The notes below the pieces were generated by a model. The model worked only from the letters and a program-made list of their open reading frames with translations. It ran no database searches and was not told where the DNA came from. The translations under genes were made by a program, and so were the position numbers. A stretch of 7,628 nt of DNA from Wenzhouxiangella sp. (GTDB lineage Bacteria; Pseudomonadota; Gammaproteobacteria; Xanthomonadales; Wenzhouxiangellaceae): contig SKKV01000169.1 of assembly GCA_007123575.1 (NCBI GenBank), positions 1-7,628 of the forward strand. Reading direction: 5' to 3'. How positions within the stretch are numbered: the stretch's first letter is position 1; each line of letters begins with the position of its first letter. Positions 1-7,404 of this stretch are shown here, piece by piece.

Positions 1-326
1 GGAGAAACGGCGGGGAGAAAGCGGACGACCTGATCGAGGCGACGCGCTTTCGCGCTGCCGCACTGATCGCGCTTGAGCGCTACCATGAGGCTCGCACAGC
101 CTATCGGCAGGCACAGCAGCTGACCGATCAGGCAGGCATCAATGCCGGACAGGCTGGCATGAAGCTGCTCGCCGACCATGCCGGATTTCTTGCCGCACAG
201 AACGCCCCCGAGGCCAAGGGGCTTGCATCCCGGGCACTGGAGGCCCATCAGGGTTTCTACGGCGCCGACAATATCGCCACTCGGCGTATGCAGGCCTTGC
301 TCGATCAAATAGAAACACCGAGGTGA
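1..326 (+). CDS. TPR-repeat protein, C-terminal end (probably of a TPR Ser/Thr protein kinase); 5' end outside window
   Basis: An open frame runs from the left edge (first whole codon at base 3) to TGA at 324-326 and gives the last 107 residues of a protein. What is seen: it is almost entirely helical and Ala/Gln/Glu-rich. It contains a TPR-like helix pair (ALIALERYHEARTAYRQAQQ, about residues 20-39 of the fragment) with small residues at the packing positions, then a second weaker pair (LASRALEAHQGFYGADNIAT). The FYGxDNxxTRR stretch resembles the 'LFGPdHPxTRR' signature of kinesin-light-chain-type TPRs (TPR_10/TPR_12) found at the end of bacterial Ser/Thr kinases. Inference: because a TIGR02999-type sigma factor follows 42 bases downstream, this is probably the TPR tail of a membrane Ser/Thr protein kinase, a common partner of such sigma factors. 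The kinase domain is not in the window, so a stand-alone TPR protein cannot be excluded. Confidence 0.72.
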   Translation, partial: RNGGEKADDLIEATRFRAAALIALERYHEARTAYRQAQQLTDQAGINAGQAGMKLLADHAGFLAAQNAPEAKGLASRALEAHQGFYGADNIATRRMQALLDQIETPR

Positions 327-368
327 GCGGCTGGTAACCAACTCCCAATCGTTGCTGCATGCTTTACC

Positions 369-929
369 ATGCAAGCCATGTCATCGTCAGAGGCACATAT
401 CACAAAGCTGCTGGACTCCGATAGTCCTGACCTGTCGGAGCTGTTCGAGCACCTTTACCCCGAGCTAAGAAAACTGGCCGTGGCCCGTTTGGCATCGCTT
501 GCGCCTGGCAGAACGGTCACGCCAACCGTGTTGGTGCACGAGGCCTACATGAAACTGGTCAAGTCTGAAAGTCTGGACCTCAAGAGCCGACGCTACTTCT
601 TTGCCTGTGCCGGTCGCGTCATGCATGATGTCTTGATTGACCACCTGCGGGCCGGCAATGCGGTCAAGCGCGGTGGGCAACTGCTGAGGGTAACCTTTTC
701 CGAAGAGCTTCCCGTTGCAAACCCGGAGAGAGGCTTGCTGGATCTGGAACGTGCACTTCAAGAGCTGGAGCAGATTGATCAGCAGCAGCGTGAGCTAGTC
801 GATATGCGTTTTTTCGCCGGATTGACGCTCAAGGACATTTCTGAACTGACAGACACTCCATACCGTACCGTTCAGCGTCGTTGGGAACGAGCGCGTGCTT
901 TTCTTCACTTACGCCTGGATTCCGCTTGA
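369..929 (+). CDS. ECF sigma factor, Sigma70_ECF / TIGR02999 family
   Basis: This is a complete 186-residue protein, a usual length for the family. It should bind core RNA polymerase and direct it to a small regulon. Region 2 spans about residues 20-95: LFEHLYPELRKLAVARL, then TVTPTVLVHEAYMKL, then the RRYFFACAGRVMHDVLIDHLRA stretch corresponding to regions 2.3-2.4, followed by AVKRGG; all are typical of TIGR02999 proteins. Region 4 spans about 128-183: ELEQIDQQQRELVDMRFFAGLTLKDISELTDTPYRTVQRRWERARAFL, a clear helix-turn-helix for the -35 element. No Shine-Dalgarno sequence is visible before ATG 369 or the in-frame ATG at 378 (MSSSEAH), so the start may be either; no other start codon lies between the upstream stop and 369. 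The gene sits in the same reading frame as the upstream TPR gene, with 42 bases between them that hold no clear promoter. Its base composition is visibly less GC-rich than the large minus-strand gene. Its last 25 bases overlap the end of the convergent fibre gene. Target promoters are unknown. Confidence 0.93.
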   Translation: MQAMSSSEAHITKLLDSDSPDLSELFEHLYPELRKLAVARLASLAPGRTVTPTVLVHEAYMKLVKSESLDLKSRRYFFACAGRVMHDVLIDHLRAGNAVKRGGQLLRVTFSEELPVANPERGLLDLERALQELEQIDQQQRELVDMRFFAGLTLKDISELTDTPYRTVQRRWERARAFLHLRLDSA

Positions 930-1312
930 AGTTCGGCCTCCTCCCCTAAAATCTGTGAATAAAGCAGGTCTTCTAGCACCGCCAGGCGATCCGACAGCTC
1001 ACGGCGCTCCTGTTCCATGTTCGCGCGCAGGTTGGCCAGCTCGCGATCTTTTTCTTCGCGCAGCTCACGCAATGCCTCGGCCACCAAACCCTCGAATCCG
1101 GCCACTGACAAGGTCTTGTAGCCGGCCGCGTCGACACCAACCCAGTGAGGGAAAACCGTTTCTACCTGCTGCGCGATCAATCCCATCTGCTGGCCATCGA
1201 GACCGCCTTGCAACTGCGGATCGCGCCAGCGGAAGCTGACCCCTTGCAGGGCGAGCAGCTTGTCCAATGCGCCGTTGAGCACTTCGATATCTGTTTTCAG
1301 ACGTTCATCGGA
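905..1312 (-). other. peptidase S74 / intramolecular chaperone auto-processing domain
   Basis: The last 135 residues of the fibre protein form this domain. It begins S-D-E-R-L-K-T-D-I: the Ser codon is at 1310-1312 and the Lys codon five residues on at 1295-1297. In the phage endosialidase family the equivalent Ser and Lys (five apart) are needed for self-cleavage just before the Ser; both are present here, so the domain looks active. Downstream are other family hallmarks: VSFRWRD, QQMGLIAQQVETVFPHWV, GYKTLSVAGFEGLVAEAL, then a charged heptad-like helix (REEKDRELANLRANMEQERRELSDRLAVLEDLL). Predicted cleavage is between two serines (S443|S444). Activity itself is inferred. Confidence 0.88.
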
Positions 1313-2608
1313 ACTGGTGGTCCAGGTATTGCTGCCCGGCTTGAAGGCGGAATCAGTGGCCAGCTGCAGTTGAAAGGTCGGTGCGGTCACGCCAAGGCCC
1401 ACATTCCCGGCGTTGGTGACGGTCAGTCGAGTCGAGCCTGCCAAGCGGGTAATCAAGGTGCCGTTGGCCGCCAGCGCGATATAGTTTTGTGAAACAAACG
1501 GGTCAACACCCGGACGAAAGAAACTAACTCGCGGCGATCCACCTTCGAGCAAAAAGTCACCGTCCCCGGCGACATGCAGGGCAGCCGCCGGCTGATTGGT
1601 GTTGATGCCCATGCCATTGCTGGCGCGCACCAGAAACTGCCCCGGGCCGGTCGAGACGAAGTCTTCGTCGGTATTGTCTGCCCAGATGAAAGTGCCCGCG
1701 TCGCCGTCGCCGCCGGGGTAGCCAAGATCAGTGCAACCGCCGAACTCGGGCTCTGATCCCGGGCGAACCACCGCGCGATGGCCGCCGGCCCAGGAGCGCA
1801 GTGCGCCGGCGCAGTTGTATCGTCCCCCGCCGACAAAGGCTTCGGAACCCAGCGCCCGGTTATAGCGCCCACCGCCAGCGAAGCTGCGGGGACCTTCGGC
1901 CCGGTTATCGCGACCACCGCCAGCGAAGCTGCTGGACCCCGACGCTTCATTGTCAAGCCCACCGCCGACGAAGCTCTGATGACCTAAGGCATTCAGACGG
2001 ATTCCGCCACCGGTGAAGCTCTGATTGCCAGTTGAGACGGCACCCAACCCGCCAGCGATGAAATTCTGCGAATCGCCAATCTCAACATTCTGGAAGCCAA
2101 ACGCCGCCGAGCCAATGACCTGCAGCGGGGCCACCGGCGTCGCGGTGCCGATGCCGACTCGACCCTGAGAGTAGTGGATGTTGCCTGAGGCCATTGTCCA
2201 TCGACTGGTAAACGGTGCGTTGAGTGCGTTGACCGCCAGCGGTGCGGCGGTGATGCGCTGGCGCGGTTGCAGCACCTGACCATCGACCTCGATCTCCAGC
2301 CACTTGGCTTCCGCGGCATAGATCGCGCCGAAATTCAGATTGACCTGGAACAGACCATCAATGACTTCTACGTTCAGGCCTATATCATCCCCGCTCTGGC
2401 TGCCACCGACCGCCTGGTTCATCAAACGAAAGCTCATCGGCACACTGCCACTGAAGAATTCAGCGCCTTGCTGCAGGTGGCCCTGGTAGCTGATCTGCTG
2501 GCTCACCGGGTTGACGAATCCGGCATGAACGAGCGGACAGATTGCGGCAATCATCACCGCCACCAGCAGCCATGAGCGAAAGATCGGCTTTGGAATGGTC
2601 GTGGACAT
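905..2608 (-). CDS. secreted fibre-like protein with YadA-head-like repeats and C-terminal peptidase S74 (intramolecular chaperone) domain
   Basis: The protein is 567 residues from ATG 2608, or 578 from ATG 2641. I prefer 2608: an AAGGAG lies 12 bases upstream and it starts a normal signal peptide (MSTTIPKPIFRSWLLVAVMI..., predicted cleavage after VHA). ATG 2641 forms an ATGA overlap with the upstream stop and would imply translational coupling. Domains, numbered from 2641: signal 12-40; an 'ISYQGHL' beta domain (50-140), a module seen on many bacterial tail-fiber-domain proteins, ending LQPRQRITAAPLAVNAL; seven 15-residue repeats (189-293); a TFIWADNTDEDFVSTGPGQFLVRA linker (317-340); VGIGTxxP-like motifs at 161-175, 343-357 and 413-427; the S74 domain from 444 (SDERLKTDI); and a Glu/Arg-rich coiled coil (about 518-560). 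Known of the family: S74 domains help trimeric fibres fold, then cut themselves off before the Ser of S-D-x-R-x-K. Inference: an exported trimeric fibre. No YadA-type outer-membrane barrel is present. The gene follows the large beta-module gene in an apparent operon. Confidence 0.88.
   Translation of the reverse strand: MSTTIPKPIFRSWLLVAVMIAAICPLVHAGFVNPVSQQISYQGHLQQGAEFFSGSVPMSFRLMNQAVGGSQSGDDIGLNVEVIDGLFQVNLNFGAIYAAEAKWLEIEVDGQVLQPRQRITAAPLAVNALNAPFTSRWTMASGNIHYSQGRVGIGTATPVAPLQVIGSAAFGFQNVEIGDSQNFIAGGLGAVSTGNQSFTGGGIRLNALGHQSFVGGGLDNEASGSSSFAGGGRDNRAEGPRSFAGGGRYNRALGSEAFVGGGRYNCAGALRSWAGGHRAVVRPGSEPEFGGCTDLGYPGGDGDAGTFIWADNTDEDFVSTGPGQFLVRASNGMGINTNQPAAALHVAGDGDFLLEGGSPRVSFFRPGVDPFVSQNYIALAANGTLITRLAGSTRLTVTNAGNVGLGVTAPTFQLQLATDSAFKPGSNTWTTSSDERLKTDIEVLNGALDKLLALQGVSFRWRDPQLQGGLDGQQMGLIAQQVETVFPHWVGVDAAGYKTLSVAGFEGLVAEALRELREEKDRELANLRANMEQERRELSDRLAVLEDLLYSQILGEEAELQAESRRK
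1763..2077 (-). repeat. seven tandem 45-bp repeats coding 15-residue YadA-head-like units
   Basis: Residues 189-293 of the fibre protein (numbered from ATG 2641) divide without gaps into seven 15-residue units of consensus x-G-x-x-S-F-x-G-G-G-x-x-N-x-A: GDSQNFIAGGLGAVS, TGNQSFTGGGIRLNA, LGHQSFVGGGLDNEA, SGSSSFAGGGRDNRA, EGPRSFAGGGRYNRA, LGSEAFVGGGRYNCA and the decayed GALRSWAGGHRAVVR. Such Gly/Ala/Ser-rich units resemble the left-handed beta-roll of trimeric adhesin heads, which supports a trimer. At DNA level two neighbouring copies (1854-1887 and 1899-1932) match at 32 of 34 positions, a sign of fairly recent duplication; the other copies are more diverged. Confidence 0.85.
2522..2608 (-). 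other. Sec-type signal peptide of the fibre protein
   Basis: From ATG 2608 the protein starts with a basic stretch (KPIFR), a hydrophobic core (WLLVAVMIAAICPL) and an A-x-A-like end (VHA before GFVNP), predicting signal peptidase I cleavage after residue 29 (40 in the longer numbering). The Cys in the core is not in a lipobox. This places the protein in the periplasm or outside. Confidence 0.8.
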
Positions 2609-2620
2609 GTTATTCAAGCG

Positions 2621-2626
2621 CTCCTT
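2621..2626 (-). promoter_or_regulatory. Shine-Dalgarno sequence of the fibre gene
   Basis: AAGGAG on the minus strand, 12 bases before ATG 2608. The spacing is slightly long but usable, while ATG 2641 has no comparable site. It lies inside the codons of the longer possible start, so it decides the start in favour of 2608, unless translation is coupled through the ATGA overlap at 2638-2641. Confidence 0.6.
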
Positions 2627-2637
2627 GGCTTCGGATT

Positions 2638-5600
2638 TCATTGGGTACTGAACCGATCGCTGAAAATCTGATCGACGATGCGGATCGGCAAGCCGGCGGC
2701 CACGCCGCGCTGGCTGTCAAGCTCGACCGTGCGCTGGCCATCAAACAGACCCGGCGGCAGACTGGCCTGCAGGCTGTAACTGCCCGGGTTGACGTTGAGG
2801 AAGTGGTAGTGGCCGTGCGCATCGGTGTAAGTGCTGCCGACCCCGTCGAGAGTGACCTCGATGCCGGCCAGCGGCACTTTCCAGGGCTGGCGGACACCGT
2901 CGCCATTGCTGTCCAGCCAAAGCACGCCACGCACCACACCCGGACTGACCTGGGGCAACAACACCGCGTTCGCGCTGCCAGCGCCAACATCCACTTCGAC
3001 GGGCGCGACCCCGGTCCAGCGTGCGCTGATCTCTCGAGTCCCGAAGGCCGCCTGGGTGAAACCGAAGCGCCCACCGATCAACGCCGTTTCTTCCTGCGCG
3101 TCCAGATCGATGATGACACTATCGATCAGCAGGTCTTCATCGGCGCTGCGCTGACCGTCGCCATCATGATCCCGATACACCGCGCCGCTGATCATGCCGG
3201 TGGGCACCAGCGGAATACTCAATAGCGCGCCGTCGCTGACCGCCAGCGCGACCGCTTCGGTGTCGGCATAGCCGGACGGTGCCGTGACCGTGACCGTGTA
3301 ATCGCCGTTGGGCAGATCGGCCAGAAGGATTCTGCCCGAAGGACCGGTGCTGGCGCTGGCCTGAACCGGACCCTGAAGCTCGATGCTGACGCCGGACACG
3401 CCGCTCTCGTCGCCGGACTGGCGACCGTCGCCGTCGAAGTCTTCGAACACCTGGATGACCGTGCCGCCGGCCGGGCGCAGGGCAATGGCCGGGAGCTCAA
3501 GCGGCGCGCCGCTGATCAGCACTGGCCGCACCGTGGGGCCGATGACCCGGTAGCCCGGGGGCGGCGTGATGACCATGCTGTGCAGGCCCTGCGGCACATC
3601 GCTCAGCAGACCGCCACCATCGTTGCCGGTGCTGCCGGTCTGTCCGGCGACACTCAGGTTCAGGCCGGCCAACAGGGTTTCGTTGGCCTCCCGGCTGCCG
3701 TTGCCGTTGTCGTCGCGGAAGGCGCTGAAGCGCAGTTCGGCCCCCGAACCGGAACGCGGACTCGTGCTGGCCACGACGGGAATATCGTGCTGGCGAGAGC
3801 CTGCTTGCAGAACGAAACCATTGGGGCTCTGATAGCCGCCCCAGCTTTTTACGATCGCGGCCTGTTGCTGCTCGATGCCCGGCGTATCCACGACCTTCAG
3901 ACACTGGTAGAAATTCATCGAAACAGGCCCGGCGAACAGATAGAAATGGCCGTTGGCGTCGGTAAAGCCCTCGGCCAGCACCTGCGGATTGGCCTGGTCA
4001 CAGCCGGGAGCCGCCGGGTGGGACTGCTGCCACTGGTAGGAAATCACCCGTGCCCCTGCCACCGGCACGCGACTGTGCCACGGCCCCAGATAGACCTGGC
4101 CGTGGAAGCGGTTGCGAGATTCCGGACCCTCCACCGGCGGTACCGCAGCAACGCCAAAGTGCAGCGCTTGCGGCTGGCTGCCGAGGCTGAACCAGCCCGG
4201 CGTCTCGGTGATCGCAATGCCGAGGAAGCTGACGTTGCCGGGCTCGGCAGTCAACGCATAGCGTGTGCCGGCATTGAGATCGTTCAGGCTGAACTGGCCA
4301 TTGGTCGAGGGCTGGATGGTCCGAACCGGCTCGCCGCTGTCATTGACCAGCTGAAGAACGAAATCGCCGGTGCCCGGCTCGCCGCTGTCGCGCTGGCCGT
4401 TGAAGTTGCCGTCCAGGTACACCTGGCCGCTGATCGAACCGGCCGGCTGCAGGAGCAGATTGCGCACCACGGTCGAGTTGCCGGCCAGCTGGATCATCGG
4501 CTGCTCAGGCGCAAGGTAGCCGGCTGGCGGCTGCTGCAGACGCAACCGGTAGCCGCCCGGCGGCAGCTGCCGGAAGGCAAACGATCCGGCCGCTGGACAC
4601 GGGCTGACCTGGCAATTGCCGTTCAGCGGCGCGCTGTCGATCACCGCGTCAGTCGCCAGGTCGAGCAGCTCGACCACGCCCGCGGTCCAGGTCGCGCCGT
4701 TGCCGGCGAACTGGACCTCACCCTGAATGGCGGCGGCATAGTTCAGCGGCACCCGCAGCACCTTGGGCAGTTCACCGCCGACATAGACCGACAGCGGCTG
4801 ATCGGCATTCACTTGCCACTGGGAAGCGCCTGCCAGGGTGACCGAATGGAGCTGGTTCGGGGTCACCAGGAAGCTTGCCCCTTGCGGGCCACTGGTGCCC
4901 GTCTGGCCATCGACGGACACGGTCACGCCCGGCACGATCGGTTCGCCGGCGTTGCGCAGGCCGTTGCCGTTGTAGTCGATAAAGGGCTCCACGGTGAGTG
5001 TGCCAAGGGTCTGCACCGGCAGCCACACCATCGGCCACGCCTTGAGTACCCCGACGCCGTTGCCCTGCACGGCAGCCAGACCCGGCGGCAGGTTGACCAC
5101 GCGCGCACAACCCAGCGGATTGTTGAGCGCAAAACCCGACTGGGCCACGCCGCTGGCGTTGGTGGTCAGGGTGTAGGTCGGTGTGGTCGCGGCATGACAG
5201 GGCGCATCGAACAACTGCACCTGCACGCCGGCCAGGCGCTGCTCCTGGGCATCGGGCTGGCCGTTGCCGTTGCCATCGACAAACACCAGGATGCGCGGCC
5301 GGCTATCGTTGAAGGTCAAGGCAAAGTTCTCCGTCGCCGATACCCCGTCGTAAGGCAGATTGACCGAGCGCTGCAGCTGAGCGAAGTGATTGGCCGGCGG
5401 GTCAAGTAGCTGAACCTGGTAGGCACCGGGCAACAGCTGGGTAAAGCTGTACTGGCCCTGGGTCTGAGTCAAGCGCTCATCCAGCAGCGTGCCGTCAGCA
5501 TCGAACAGCCGAACCGTGGCCCCGGACACGGGATTGTCATGAGCCGGATCGAAGCTGCCGTTGCCGACTGCATCGATGAAAACCCGGCCATTGATCGAGG

Positions 5601-7404
5601 TCTGGCCAAAGCGTCTGTAGCCAATATGGATGGCCTGCAGCGGCACCGTCAGCGTCACCACGACCGGATGAATCTGCTGACCACGCGGGGTGAACCCGAC
5701 CGGCAGCTCCGGCCGCACCTCGTAGTTGCCCGGCACCAGGCCGGGGAAAACGAAGTGGCCGGTCTGAACCGGGTGCCACTGATCGTTGACCGCGACCGAT
5801 TCAGTCACCGTGGTCGCGACCACCTGGCCCGACGCATCGAACAGACGAACCGTGATGCCGTTGGCGTCGGGATCATCGCAGTCACCGGCAGCGCACTGCC
5901 GAACGCCGTTGTTTTGCCGGTCGTGATAAATAAAGCCACGCAGGTCGGCATTGCCGGGCGTTGGATTCCAGGGGTAGTTGACCAGTACATGCGAACTGGC
6001 ATTCAGGGCCACGCTCCGGCTGAACTCGGGCCAGGCCGGGTTGTCCGGAATCAGGGTCACCTCGTAGCTGCCGGCGTCCAGGCCCAGCACCATGTGGTTG
6101 CCGGCCACGCCGCTGGCGGTATAGACCAGGCTACCCGGCGTCGAGCCTTCGCCATCGGCCATCACCCGCACATCCACCGTGCAGCCGAAGGCCGACCCGC
6201 CGACCGGGTCGGCCCCGGTCGCGCAGCGGGCGCGAATCGACTGGGCCGGATCGATCACGAACTGCCCGATGGCCTGAGCGTTGGCCGCTACGGTAAGCGT
6301 ACGGCTGGCCGGGGTGATACTGGTCGCCGCCGGCAGACTGGCCAGCACAGGCGCTGCCTGCCACACGCCTTCGGCCAGCCCGTCCAGCACGACCCGACCG
6401 TCGACGCCGGTGACCGGGTAGCTCAAGGTCCCATCCGGGGCGCTCAGTTCGAATTCGATACCGCCAACCGGCGTCGGCTGATTGCCCTGCCACTGGCTGC
6501 TGGCGCGAAGCTCCAGCCGGCCCGGCCGATGGAGGACAAAATCGGCCGTGGTCTGACCAGCATCGATGACATACAAACGTTCGAGCTCGCCATCGGCGGT
6601 GAAATATGGCGGCGGCGGCTCGATGCGAACGATATAGTCACCCGGCGCCAGCGGGCCGAACTGAAAGCTGCCGCCACTGCCTGTGGTGCGCGTATCCAGC
6701 ACCACGCCACCGGATTGCTCCAGCGCGACCACCACGCTGCCGATCCCGTTGCCCTGGGCCTGGCAGCGATTGTCGACGTCCGGCACCGCGCCGGCGGCCG
6801 CGCAAACCCGCCCGGCAATGGTGCCGCCCGGGCTGAAACCGATCGGCACACCCAGCACCTGGTCGGTATCGAGCAACAGGTCCTCGATCACGGCCAGGAG
6901 CGGAAAATGCCCGACCGGCGCCGGCGCCTGGAGGCTGTAGGTGCCTCCCGGCAGATCGTCAAACACATAAATGCCGTCAGCGCCAGACGCCGTGCTGGCC
7001 ACCTCGGCACCGCCCTGCCGCAGGCTGATCGGGCGTCCGGCCAGGGCCTGCTGGACCGGATCGACCAGACCCTGACCTTGGTTGACGAACACGCGTCCCG
7101 TAATCCGGCCCAGCCCCGGTGCGGGCGCCTCGATCAGCCCGAAATCGGTCAGCGCGCTGCCCTGCTCGGGCAAGGGCTGCTCCAGCGGCGCGTCGGTGGT
7201 CGGCACATGGCCGGCCAGGAACACATCCAGTCCCCACCAGCCAGGATCGGTGGCGGCAATGCGCCAATGGCCCTGGGCCGTGCTGGTATCGCTCAACAAG
7301 CCGCCGGGACCGTCGGCGCTGACCAACGCCCCGCCCAGCCAGGGCTCGTCGCTGCTGCGCCGGCCGTCGGCATCCCGATCCAGCCAGACCCGGCCGGCGA
7401 AGCT
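2638..7404 (-). repeat. protein-level array of about 16 SdrD_B/Cna-B-like modules
   Basis: Successive modules of the large protein share a beginning (I-x-G-x-V-[FY]-x-D) and an end (L-x-P-G-x-Y-x-[VL]), but they are diverged in DNA and are not near-identical tandem copies. The ten recognisable Asp/Asn loops lie at 7363-7380 (DRDADG), 5905-5922 (DRQNNG), 5557-5574 (DAVGNG), 5260-5277 (DGNGNG), 4960-4977 (DYNGNG), 4396-4413 (DGNFNG), 3697-3714 (DDNGNG), 3424-3441 (DFDGDG), 3154-3171 (DHDGDG) and 2896-2913 (DSNGDG). Between them lie loop-less modules: four in the 5922-7363 interval, one between 4413 and 4960, and one between 3714 and 4396. Loop spacing within uninterrupted runs is 258-348 bases, i.e. 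86-116 residues per module. Module borders in the 5922-7363 stretch are my estimate. Confidence 0.8.

Noticed and set aside
907..1000. Bidirectional terminator between the convergent genes
   Set aside because: I looked for a GC-rich hairpin with a T-run on either strand and found none; the genes overlap directly.
1763..2077. 45-bp repeats as a CRISPR array
   Set aside because: The units are contiguous coding repeats with no unique spacers and keep a 15-residue protein pattern.
2534..2548. Lipoprotein signal at the Cys of the fibre signal peptide (AAIC)
   Set aside because: The residue before Cys is Ile rather than Gly, Ala or Ser, and the Cys lies inside the hydrophobic core with a better signal peptidase I site (VHA) after it.
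905..2641. Prophage tail-fibre gene
   Set aside because: The S74 domain is phage-like, but the protein has a Sec signal peptide and the 'ISYQG' domain typical of bacterial secreted proteins, and no phage structural, lysis or integrase gene is nearby.
2542..3225. 227-codon plus-strand open frame across the junction of the two minus-strand genes
   Set aside because: It crosses two well-supported genes in antisense and shows no family features.
3580..5409. 609-codon open frame on the plus strand
   Set aside because: It lies wholly opposite the giant gene, whose minus-strand product has clear beta modules. The plus product is Arg/His/Gln-rich with no recognisable domain, a usual shadow in GC-rich DNA.
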